64,000 nucleotides of DNA from Siniperca chuatsi (lineage: Eukaryota; Chordata; Actinopteri; Centrarchiformes; Sinipercidae). The stretch's first letter is position 1. The number at the start of each line of letters is the position of its first letter. The position numbers and the translations under genes were made by a program. Under the pieces are notes generated by a model. The model was not told the origin of the DNA. It saw nothing but the letters and a program-made list of their open reading frames with translations, and did not search any database. Positions 33,074-44,500 of the stretch are shown piece after piece. The stretch is from assembly GCF_020085105.1 (NCBI RefSeq), contig NC_058046.1, positions 25,052,675 through 25,116,674 of the forward strand, in the 5' to 3' direction.

Positions 33074-34740
33074 TTTCGCTCTTCACGTTCAATCAAGTTT
33101 GTCTGAAGCTTTTCAAACTCTCCCCTAATTTCTCTTCTTGAGATCAAGGTGTGTTTCTGCTCTTTCTTATTTCTTCGTCCTCGCCTCGATAGCTAACAGG
33201 AGCGTCAATCGTTAGTTGCGCATCACTCACCACATTTACTCGGAGATGTAAGAGACAGCAGCTCTGAGTCTCTTTGTTAGCGAGGGTATGTGAAAACAAC
33301 TGGAATCACAGTAGCACTGGACCACGAATATCTGCGGGGTGGGGGTGTGAGGACTCGAGGAGAAACTTTCCTCCAATCCGCTGTCGCCGCATCTTCAAGG
33401 GACCAATGAAAACGCAGTTAAGTTGTGAGGCTGAATAAAGCGGTCCAGAGCTCATTGTGAGTTTGAACAGTTATTTACAATGAATAGAGGGGCAGGAGAG
33501 GGGGTGAAGGCGCACGGGGGTGTTTTAAGGGTATGGAGCAGCTGAAATGCAGTGGTTGGGTGAATTAGGGCACTTGTTATTGATTTTTCTGACATGGAGG
33601 CTAATGCCACTTGTCTGTGGTATACCCTAAAATGGCCATTGCACACCCATTGTGATGTATGGTTAAAGTCTTAAAATGCCAGAAAAGAAGAAAGAAAAGA
33701 AAATATAATAATTTGAACTACATTCACTTTAATTTGAAGTCCTTTTTACAGCCTTAGTGTATTGAGACTCTGATCCTGAAACACTTTCTGTCTCTACAGG
33801 TAAAAAGTATTCTGTTTAATGCTCCCTTTGATTGTAACAATTTACCTTCACACATTAAAATCACGAAGCATTTTGGATTATCCAAAATAGTTTTTATTTC
33901 ATTCTCGAAATGAAGTTGCTCTTGCTGTTAATGATTATTTTTATACTTATGAATTTATAGCAATGATTTTGTGATTATTGTTGTTTTTGTTTTTTATTTG
34001 TTATGTATGTCTACCATGTTCTTGTGTATGTTTTTTGTTGTTTTTTTATAGGCCTATTTTTTTGGGTGGGGTGGGGGGTTTTGCACCACCCACAGTAAAG
34101 AACAATTTGTGAAATGTAATGACTTGCCAGGACCCTTCCTGTAAACAATACATTTGTTCAACAGAAACATCCTGTCCAGTGCCCTTGATGGTGCGCTTAT
34201 ACATTTGAATTTATAAATAAAATCCACATTGCCTGTATGTTTACACCAGGACATGCCTTATGTAGCCTAATATGTTTTGAATTGGAAGATGTTTTTACTT
34301 AAAGTGGCACTATCACAATGTAAAAAAATACTTTGCTAAAAATATTATATTATTGATCAAGTTTTACTTAAGTAGGCCTATCAATCAATTCATTTAAATG
34401 TACATTTATTTTAAATGCTTTATTTCCTATTGGGCAGCTACTGTATATCCATTCATAGCCTATAACAATATTTTAAAAGCTCATAGGTTGTGTTTTGTAT
34501 GCAAAATCTCAATCTGTAATGAGTGACTTTCAAATAAATGTAGTGGAATATAAAGCACATTATCGTCTGAAAGTAATGAAGTAGAATAAAGTGGCATAAA
34601 ATGGAAATGTGGAAATATAAACGTAAAATTGTAGGCTACAGAATGTGTAAATATGTAAGAATGGTACTGACTTTCCACCACTGGATAGAAGATTATAACA
34701 TAGAACATGTTACTGGGCGAATTGTTAAAGAAACTGTAAC
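33074..34740. other. cldn5 upstream region and gap to septin2
   Basis: The first about 350 bp are moderately GC-rich and probably hold the cldn5 5' UTR and promoter, with CCAAT at 33402-33406 (GGACCAATG) and TCCAATCC near 33372. Beyond about 33600 the DNA is AT-rich. No other gene is seen. Confidence 0.45.
34286..34683 (+). repeat. hAT-type CAGTGGTGGAA repeat, copy 5 (diverged)
   Basis: Ends in ACTTTCCACCACTG, the family's right terminus, preceded by AAATAAATGTAGTGGAATATAAAG and GGCATAAAATGGAAATG. The left part is degraded. Confidence 0.6.
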
Positions 34741-34789
34741 ACTCAGGCAGCCATGTTGGATCTGACAACTAATGGTGTTTTTGCGGGTC

Positions 34790-34973
34790 AGCCGCCCCGA
34801 CCGTTGAGCCGTAATGGCGTCAGTGGCGCAGCAAGATAGCCGTTGGAAATGAAAAGCTTCGGGGACGAGGGCGGACGCACTGGGACGGTTTCCGGGTTTC
34901 CCTTCCTGGGCTGGGACAGCGGCAAGAGGCAAAAAGCTCCTTCTGATTAACAATATTTCAAAGTTACGCTCAG
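34790..34973 (+). promoter_or_regulatory. GC-rich promoter and putative non-coding first exon of septin2
   Basis: A sharp CpG-rich island in AT-rich DNA ending in a strong splice donor (CAG then GTAAGG, at 34974). The next plus-strand exon with a septin start is at 41565, so this is best read as the 5' UTR exon, leaving an intron 1 of about 6.6 kb. It contains a 12-codon upstream open frame (34814-34852). The transcription start is not fixed by sequence. Confidence 0.5.
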
Positions 34974-36483
34974 GTAAGGCACTGCTCAGTGGTTTGATGT
35001 TTTTTTGTTTGTTTGTTTTTTTACAAACTGTTTGAATGAGACGGAGCAGGGGGAAGAAGAGACACCAAGAGAGTCAGCTGAAGCCTAGCTGGCAACATGA
35101 CACCAGCCGCGGTAACAACTGTTGCTTGCTAAAGTTTGACATGTAACGTCAACAAAGTTTCACTGCTCTATTATATCCAAATTCGGGTTATCAGACGTTT
35201 TTAAAGAGGAAATAAAAGTTCAAGGAGCTACGGTATTTAACTTAGCTGCGTACGTACGAATTATAATGTCATTGTCCCAGTTGATGTTTGGTAAACTCAG
35301 TCAGTGTCTGACAGACTGGGTGTGGTGGACATCCAACTGTTACAGACCCAGAGGCCTTCACACACGTTTCAAACTCCCCTTGCCAGTGACTCAAGCATTG
35401 TTTTATATTCCTCTTAATTATTTGACACAAATGTCCAAGTAAACATTTCCTTTCAGATTTTCAAAAGAGTGATGATAGCCCAATATGTTTTTTGAAACCC
35501 TCAGTGCTTTTGAACTCATTTATTGTCCCATTGTCCCAGTTCATACTTGATAAATGCAGGGAAACTCTGTGCACTACATATTCCTAAATCAGTACAATAT
35601 AAAATCTGCATCAGATGTGCCTTTTACAGTATTGACTTTCACAAATTTCCTGTAAATCCCTCTTGTGTAACATTCCTGAACTCTGAAATCGCTTACATCC
35701 GATTAATCCTTGAAAGGCACATTTGCGCAAAAAATATATTTCGTGTTTAGACAACTTCACAATAACAGGGGGAAACAATAACATATTCTCATTATGTGTC
35801 TGTCCAAGATGTGGCTTAGGGCCACTATTGAAGAATTATCATCCATCTTTGTTTGTGTTTTTGGCTCAGTTAAAACATGCATATTTCACTTCCGTTCTTG
35901 CTGAGTGGTGAACATTATGGGCACGATGGCAGACTGTGTGAGCTGTAATCTCGGGCTGGCAGCTGCCCTTTACTTCAGAAACAGCATAGGTTTTTACCCA
36001 GCTGCACACAGATCAGTTTGCTATCAGAAGGACAACATCTCTTAGCACTGAAAGACGTCCCAGGCCTCTGATCCAGCACCTTGACTGCTCATTGACCTTT
36101 CCCCTTCCTGCGACCTTATCTCACAAACACTGGCCTGCACAGGAGTGCCAGGGAAGACATCTGTCTGACACTATAAACTGCAAGGGGATTTTTCCTCCCA
36201 TTTTGCACTGTAGTGTGAATGGAAAAACAAAACCTTGTTCACATTGACAGACCCAAGTGGACCTGAACTATTGTGCCAGAGGTTTAAATGATGATATTAC
36301 ACAGCACTTTTGTTCACTAGACTGTGTGAAAAACTGGGTGAAGAAATGCATGTTTGAAATAACTTTGATCCCTACAAGTACAGGAAAGCAGTCATATTTA
36401 TTTACTTTCACCCACTGTATTGTGTAGTCAGTCAAGTAAACTAAATGTAGGCGTAATGTGGCTGCGATGACCTCTATTTAGGG

Positions 36484-37060
36484 CCGCAGCTAATGCTTAT
36501 TTTCATAATCGAATAATCTGTCGTATGGTTGGATGATATGGATAAAGTTTTCTATGGTGTAATTTTATTTCCTAATAATATATTGTGATATTGTTCTTTT
36601 ACTAGAAATTCAACTAACCATTTATTGATTAAATAACTGGATATAGAAATGCTTGCTTCTGGCGAATACAGCAAATTAAATACCTGACAAATCAAGGTAG
36701 ATCATCAATTGATTTTCAACATCATCCACAATATCAGTATTAAGAGATATTAGGGATAGCTACCTAGGTATTAACGGTATGGCAAAATCTCTTACTGTAG
36801 ACTCTTTTGTCTCGCAGTATTGTCTTATTGCCCAACCCTAACATGTCAATTATTTTTGTTGTTTCATTTAATACATTATCACAAAAATATGAAAAAATGT
36901 CCTTCACAATTTCCCAGAGCACAAGGTGACATCTTCAAATTTCTTGTTTTGTGTGACCACCAGCCCCAAAACTAAAGATATGAACTTTACCATGATATAG
37001 GCTAAAACAGAGAAGAGCAGTACTTCCTCACATCAAAGAAACTAGAACTAGTGTGTGTTT
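36484..37060. repeat. GATTAATCAATTA-family repeat, copy 4, split by a TA-flanked element
   Basis: The left part TTTTCATAATCGAATAATCTG breaks at 36524 and the family sequence resumes after 36840 with CAATTATTTTTGTTG and TTTCCCAGAGCACAAGG. The gap is filled exactly by the element at 36524-36840. Confidence 0.65.
36524..36840. mobile_element. TA-flanked MITE-like element, GTTGGGCAATA family, nested
   Basis: The left end is TATGGTTGGATGATATGG. The right end in reverse complement is TAGGGTTGGGCAATAAG. Its ends match the family seen at 4977-5745 and 40149-40727. Inserted into the repeat at 36484-37060. Confidence 0.65.
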
Positions 37061-38029
37061 TGTGAACAGGCCTGCTGGTTTCCTCATGGTTGAAAGGCTT
37101 TTTCATTCCACTTATTGTGGCTTTTTTCCCCCCCTTCTCTCTGGGCTCATTTTATAAAGTGTTTCTAAAACCACAGCATAAAAACCAGTAGGCCTATCAT
37201 ATCTTTATTACTGTCGCCCACCGCCACTACCTTTTGGTCCCCAAGGGCTTCTTAATTACAGTCAAGCCCCCCTGTCTGTCTGTCTGTGTGTGTTTGTGTG
37301 TGTGTGTGTGTGTGCGTGTCTTTACATGTGCCAAACATCACTTTATTATGCTCAGTAGCTCTGGGGTCCCTGCTGCTGTGATCACTTGCCAATTAAATTA
37401 CCATTTTTGTTGTTGTGCCACTGAGTTTACCAAATCTTCATGGTGTGAAATTATTGTTTCAATGTTTCCAATAATAGCAGAAAGTCCTTAATCCACGGAG
37501 AGCGGGTGTGTGGACCCTTGACACTGCCTGTCAGGAAGGTGAATAGTTCTACTAGCACTACTGCCCCTTCATGGCTTCAGTCCAGCCAATAAATCAACTG
37601 TAAATGCATTACTTGCCAAGAACTTTGGCTTTACTAAGGTGGCATTTTTCCCTTTTGGCCCAAACTGTTTAATCTCCCCCACGTCTAGTCCATTGATAGC
37701 TGTGTGTATGTGTGTGTAAGCAGCTCAGCAGCCCAGCCGATTAAATGGCCATTATTAAGAGAGTATTGTTGAAGTTAGCCTCCTGCCTCTCTGTCCTGTA
37801 GTGTTGTCTTTGTGATATTACAACTGCGATATTGGAACGGTTTAATTAATCTGCTGCCGGACTAATGCTGGTTCCCACAGAGCCTGTTGAGGAATAACAC
37901 TTTGGATGTGTGTGTGTCTGTGTGTGTGATACACAGGGATACGCATGTGCGGGCTGCTACATTAAGTTAGATGTTCATTAACAATGAAAGCACATTTATT
38001 ATTGTCTTTGTTGTGTTTTTAGGGCTGAA

Positions 38030-38935
38030 GCGAATGATGAAGCCACACCAGTGTTGTGGCTCTAGGGATGTAGGGATGGCAATGCCGGCCAGTTGGTCAG
38101 TCAGTCCATCACTTTGCTCCAAGCCTGACTTGTTCTTTAGCGCCACCATGAGGTTGACATTTTTGTTTTTTAGTGAAATGTCTCAACAACTCTTGGATGG
38201 ATTTCCTCTCACGCCACCAGCAGGTCAAAGTTTTCACATATCCAGTGAAATATCTCAACACCTACCAATCTCGATGATTTACCCTCTGAGGGCAACTACC
38301 AATGTTTCCGAGCTTCAGGTGTGTCCAGCGGAATTCTAGATAACGGATATCTGGGCCAAGGCTTCCTCTTCCGTGCGCTGGACATTGTTTTCAGTCCGAT
38401 TTAGCAACTTGAGAATGGTAATCTCTATAAACAGATATCTGCATATGAATGCTAAATCGTCGTCAGTCGATGGCAGATGGGTTCCGAGATTGCATTTCGG
38501 CCAATGCATTCCACCTCTTTTGCTCTCCACACATACTGTTTACCTGCATGCAATGAAAGCCCGCTCAGACGTGATTGGTCAATACTACTTGATCTACAAA
38601 TGGAAACCAGAACACCGCAAAATCTTATCCCTTGCCTGCAGATTCTGCATTCATATGTAGATATCTGTTTATATAGATTAAACACCTACTAGATGAATTG
38701 GCACATATTTTGTACAGAGATTCATGTTCCCCAGAGGATGTATCCTGATGACTTTGGTGAGCTTCTGAATTGTCCTCTAACGCCGACATTAGGTTGACAT
38801 TTGTGGTTTTAAGAGAAATGTCTCGACAACTATTGGATGGACTGCCATGACATCTCCATCATCAGGTCAAAATGGTGGTGAAAGATGGTGAACACTTTCC
38901 AAGAGCCCAATATTCATATTAAGACATATTCAAAT
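38030..38935. repeat. Dispersed repeat (GAGGTTGACATTT family), split by a palindromic insert
   Basis: Two halves of one repeat type, 38030-38330 and 38695-38935. Both carry AGGTTGACATTT, GAAATGTCTC(A/G)ACAAC and ATCAGGTCAAA-type blocks typical of a percomorph repeat. They flank an unrelated insert at about 38330-38694. Confidence 0.5.
38330..38694. mobile_element. Palindromic insert with about 34-bp inverted repeats
   Basis: ATAAACAGATATCTGCATAT (38427-38446) and, in reverse complement, ATAAACAGATATCTACATAT (38653-38672) sit in longer matching arms near the middle and right end. The ends of the insert itself are not sharply defined. Short overlapping open frames lie on both strands; none is recognised as a protein. 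Confidence 0.4.
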
Positions 38936-39125
38936 GTCTTATTTTGACAACTGTCCCAAGCCCAAAGATATTCATTTTATTGTCATAGAAGACTGAAGAA
39001 AAAGAAGCTAGAATAGATTTTTGGTATTTTGCTTTAAAAATAAAGAGTCATACATTATTAAAATTGTTTCCGATAATTTTTTGTGTTGATCGACTAATCA
39101 ATCAATTGACTAAATGTTTCAACTT
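38935..39125. repeat. GATTAATCAATTA-family repeat, copy 5 (fragment)
   Basis: CCCAAAGATATTCATTTTAT and the terminal GATCGACTAATCAATCAATT block match the family. Confidence 0.6.
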
Positions 39126-40148
39126 GAGTTAAATTAGGGTCACAATACTATTTTGCGGTTTCCATAACTTTTATGTTGTTAGGTCATTCTTAATGTCAGT
39201 GCCCCCCCCCCCCTTTGTTTTTTTAAATTTCAGACAAGGCCTCATATCCTGTCCGTTGATTTGACTGGGTTAACCTTTTGATATCTACAGCCCTAACCCG
39301 GCACCCCACCACCCTAAATTATTGGTGTCTCCCCTCCCGACCTGATGTGGTCGGTCCTGAAAGTGGTCAGGGGTGAGGCACATGTTCTCCCTCCTGCCCC
39401 AGCTGAGCTGCACTGTATAGGGAAAGCTTCAGGAACTAAAGGGATAAACAGCCATTGTTCTCTGTGCCGGCTCAGTGAAACCACCCTGTCAGTATGAGAG
39501 ATCTCTACCCACTTTCATGTAGATACAGAGGCCCCCCCAACTACCATCTAATAGATTTAACAGTGTGAAGTGGTTCACACCAATGAGTGTTTGTCACATG
39601 CCAATGGAGACAGGTCAATTCAGGTTCCCATGCCACCTCTTTTCCCTCAACTAACCTTACATAATCAGAGTGCATCTCCGTTTGGCAGCGCCTGGCAGCC
39701 TGCCTCTTTCTAATGCTTATCACACTTCACCTGTCAAGGACCAGTGTGTTTGCGATAAAATGGAGCCTGTTCTTCCTGCTCAGTCATTATGCAGCTAATT
39801 TATCAAGCAGGCTTGTTGCTCTGTCCTCTGCTCAGGGTCATAGAGTGGGGCAGGAGCATGGGGTACACAAGTCTAACAGTTTAATGGGAGTCTGGAAACA
39901 AATTTGTTTCCCAAAGCTCTTAATCTCTGCTCCTTCCGTGTGATAGCGTTAAAGAACAGTGTAGCTGCCTCTGAACGAACGTCTCAACGTGGACTCAGTG
40001 TGCAGAGTTGTTCGAGTCACACTTTACAACCTAAATATCCTGAGGGTGGAGCTGTGTTTTGTGATTCCTGCTTGAGAAAAATTTGCCACATAAAGATAAT
40101 ACTAATGAAGATTTTTGATGAAAAGATAACTGTGGGTCTTGTGAAGTG

Positions 40149-40727
40149 TAATTTGGGGTGGGCACTACAACAATAGACAATATAGATTTGTCAAAACCGT
40201 CAGAGATTTTGCCATAGTGTTCTTACCATTGCACCTATCCTGGTAGTATCAGAATCAGAAATACTTTATTGATCCCTGAGGGGAAAATCTTTTGTTACAG
40301 CAGCTCACTATCACGTCAGTGCACACAGGAACAAAGTGGATTTACTGGTTGATGATAAGTATGTACGGTATAATAATACAATGTAATAAGTAGTAAGTAA
40401 TAGTGCATGAACTGTCAAGTAAAGTGTAGCTTATTAAGATGATAAATCTGGGTATCTCTGGGTTTGTTAGGCTATTCTAGGCAAAACTGCAAATCATTGC
40501 ACATAACAGCTCAATGGCAATATTTGATATTTTTAAAATATGACTTTTGCATCAGTGTGATGAAGCATTGTGATTTGTCAGGTACTAAATTTGCTGGATT
40601 AGCAAAAAACTTACACTCCTGTTATGTTAAGTCTACAAAGAAATTTATTGAATCTTGAGATTTCAATATCATGATATAAAATAATATATACTGTGATAAA
40701 GGATTTTATCCATATCACCCACCCTTA
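40149..40727. mobile_element. TA-flanked GTGGGCGATATGG-family element, copy 3, with nested LINE-tail-like repeat
   Basis: The right end in reverse complement is TAAGGGTGGGTGATATGG followed by ATAAAATCC, matching the left end at 4977. The left end is decayed (GGGGTGGGCACTAC). Inside, 40244-40440 begins ATCAGAATCAGAAATAC and TTTATTGATCCCTGAGGGG, a common fish interspersed repeat also glimpsed at 22070-22107. Confidence 0.55.
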
Positions 40728-41564
40728 GTCTAATTTCGATAATTATACAAAGACCTATTTCTAGTGTTTCTGGGAAGGATTTGACTTTAAGTTGAGCTTC
40801 ACAAAGAGAGCTTCAACAACCAATTCAAAGCAAGTCCCTATGGTTGCTATAAGTTTCTTTTTTTTTTTAAAGAAAAAAAGCTTTGTCTAAGAAAAGCTGC
40901 AAACAACATATCAGACTGAACAGCTTCTTTAGGTCAAACCTAAAGAGATCTTTTTACAGCAGAGCAGCTTAAATACAGTATGAAAATTTCACATTTGCTA
41001 AATATCTTTGTTAATATAGCTAAAACTCTAAAAGATGTTACCAGGAGAGTGTGCGAGCCACAGCAGCAATAACATTTGAGAATCCAAAGAAAATGGGTTC
41101 AAACTGAGCAGAGGTAGAATAGCTAATCCTGCCAACATTGGTTGGTTGCACATTGCATTGATTTGCATTATCATTAATCTTTTCCACGGACAAAAGTTGC
41201 AGCCATAACTTTATGGGTGCTAATGGTTTCTTCTCACATGCTGTATGATTGCTCAATCTGCTCAATAGTAAGTGTTTACTTTGGATAGATAAAACATCAC
41301 TGAAACAAAATAAAGATCATCATATCTATATGCCATGTACGAGTTGAAGTGTGTTTAAGAAGCTTTTTTTTTTTTCTTTTGCGTTTTTTTAGTAGAGGTG
41401 ATCTTGAGAACGATTTTAATCAAGATGCCTGGAGGAAGTGGTTTGCTGCTAATAGGGGGGAAGTTACTTGGAAATGTTTTCAGGTGATTTATCTGATTAA
41501 ATTTACCACTATATCTCTCTTTCTTCCACCAGCAGGCTCATCAGACATCCAGTAAACAGTAGTG

Positions 41565-44500
41565 ATGTCTCAGTCTGGAGAGAAAGGGAAGGTGAGTAAC
41601 TGGCAGATATTCGACCAGAAACAGTTTTTAGTGTAAACTATGACAGATCAACCGGGTATATAGGAGGGGTTTCTAATGAAGGCAGTGGTGATTAAGACTC
41701 ATAGTACTTGTAATCTCATGCACACACGTTTGCACAGGCATCCAGAGAGGATATCCTGTATAAATGCAAGTGTTTCATGGCTAGGCTTTATTGCCTGTTG
41801 GAATTTCTCAATGATATGCATCATCATCATCAATCTCACTCTTATACATTACTCATTTGCTCCTTTACACATACACCTAATAAAATGATGAAAAATGTCA
41901 GGGAGGAGTTAGTGAACAGATTTACTGAGTGAAAGGAAGTAGTAAAACGTAGAAAATCACATTCAGTAACACAAAAATTACACAATTAGGATCCCCTTTA
42001 ATTTGAATCATTACATATTTTTATGACTAGTTCAATACTTCATTATTAATTACAGTTTCTGACCCTAATTTTGAACAATTTGTCTTTTTGTGTTCCACAG
42101 TTCCCAGATGCAGCAGGTTATGTAGGGTTTGCCAACCTCCCAAACCAAGTGCACCGAAAGTCAGTGAAAAAAGGTTTTGAATTTACCCTAATGGTTGTAG
42201 GTGAGTGATCACTCTTTTTTTTTAATGTAGACCATGTGGTTTCTTTAGAGAAAAGAGCTTTATTTTATGTTCTCTTTGTTTTTCAGGGGAGTCTGGTTTG
42301 GGCAAATCGACACTTATAAACAGCCTGTTTCTCACTGATCTCTACCCTGAGCGCTACATCCCTGGTGCTGCAGGTATGCTCCCCAGTACACACTTCCACA
42401 TACACATGCATACACATACACAAATGTGCACACTGTAATAATAGAGACATGTCTGCAGCAATGTCTCCAGCAGAGCATTATTTCAAGAGGAATGTTGGGA
42501 ATGCTTTAGTCTCAAGATATGACCCTGCCCTTCTTATGACTTGACTAAGTTGACGTGTACTGGTTTGAAAACATTTATCCAGGCCCTCCCTGGTCAGTTT
42601 GTGCAGATAAGAAAATGCGTAGCCCTTTTAGATGACAAAACCCATGATTTCATTTTTTAAGGCGTAGCCACCTTCTTGAAGCCTGCGGTTGTGGCAGCTC
42701 AGTGGCTTGTGTAAGCACGTAGCTCAGGCAGGATTTTTGGATATTAATGTTATGAGTCCACTTGGGTACTGAGGATTCTCCTCTGTTATGCCACCCATCA
42801 ATTATTCTTGTACTTCCACTCCACAGAGAAGATTGAGAGGACGGTGCAGATTGAGGCATCAACTGTGGAGATCGAGGAGAGAGGAGTAAAGCTTCGCCTC
42901 ACCGTGGTCGACACCCCTGGATACGGCGATGCCATCAACAGCCAGGACTGGTGTGTTTATGTGCTGTGGAGGAGTAGGGAGTGATAACAACTTGGGACAT
43001 GTTTCCTGTCCAGCATACTCTCTCATCCTTCCCTCCTGTCCTCAACAACTCCCTTTCTCAAGTTTCATCCCAAACTCCCTATTTCCTACCTCTCCTCCCT
43101 CTGCATTCCCTATGTCTAGATTTCCTTGAACTGTGTGTGTTTACTTGTGTGGCATCCTCATGCCAGTGGTGTCAGTGTAGCCTCCCTGTACAAGATCAAT
43201 TTCCTTTTGATTGTCCTGGCATAGCTGTATTTTTACACTCCTGGACCCACACTCTCCTTCAAAGGCTAAAAAAAATTAAACAACTGCAAAAGAGATGAGT
43301 ATGAAGAGATGAATAACAGAAAAAACTTCCCCTTTGCTTTCTCTGTGCAGAATTTGTCTTTTGTCGCCTTCTCAATAATTAGATTATTAATGTTTAAAAG
43401 TAAATAAATTGAGACTCATTTGATGAGGCATTTGTAAGTAAGGACTGCACACACAGTGCATTATAGGCTCTTTAACTGAACAGAGATCAGTTAAGTCCGG
43501 TGCAATAGTAGGGCTTTAACACATTTAAATGGATGTTTTGGGATGTTTTGCTGCTAAACAACAAAACAAGATAAAATCCTTTTTGCAAGTGGATTGTCAT
43601 ACTGTGCTGTCTGCCTAGAAGACAATTTAATGTAATCAGTTAAACTTTGTCTTCCTCACACCAGCGAATCAGTCATAAACAGAGGGTTTGAAAATAGCCT
43701 GTTTTTTCCTGTTCTAAAAAGGCAAAAAGGGATGGGGAAAATACCACTGAGAACTGAGATCACTGAGAACTTTTCTGCAACTATACGAACTGCAGATAAT
43801 TTTACTTTGACCACCTGTGTTTTTGTAACTTTATTCAGTAGAGTGTAAAGGGTTTCTCAGCTCATAGAGGAACATAAAGCCCTTCAACTGAAATTAAATC
43901 CATCCATCCTCCTAAAACTGGAGATACAGAATTTTAAAACAACAGTAATATAGTCATTGTGGGAGTCCAAAAGAATATCTGGCTCACAGTTTCTCCTTGA
44001 CAGTGAAGATCCTCCTAGACTTATTACTTGATTGCCTTCAAAATTACGTGTATGATTTCTTCTCTTTGAAATTGGCAATGTCATTCTCAGTGTTGATGGT
44101 CAAATAGTGTTTACATGGTGATTTGGTGTGATTAAGGAGGCTTATGTCTGTTTCTCTGTCTGTTTGCCTCTGATGTCAGCTTCAAGACCATCATCCAGTA
44201 CATTGACAATCAGTTTGAGCGATACCTCCATGATGAGAGCGGGCTGAACCGAAGACACATAGTGGACAACAGGGTGCACTGCTGCTTCTACTTCATATCC
44301 CCATTTGGACACGGGTAAACAAACACACACTTGTATTGACACCAGCCGATCTATTGCAGTACATTCAAGATTATCTGAAGGAAGACTAAAAAGTATATGG
44401 TTCCCCTTCTGAAACAAGCTGTAGAGTAAGGTCATATTTATTATTTGGCCTGATTTTGGTGTATTTTAATTGTGAGACCTTTGAAGAGTATACATTCACC

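Larger units (their letters stand above)
34974..41534. other. Putative septin2 intron 1
   Basis: About 6.6 kb, rich in dispersed repeats (36484-37060, 38030-39125, 40149-40727), with microsatellites at 37287-37318 (TG) and 37906-37930 (TG), and a C12 run near 39201. No embedded gene recognised. Confidence 0.5.

Noticed and set aside
32703..33092. Open frames of 80-116 codons opposite or shifted within cldn5
   Set aside because: They are shadows of the GC-rich claudin coding sequence. The 215-codon minus frame carries all the claudin signatures.
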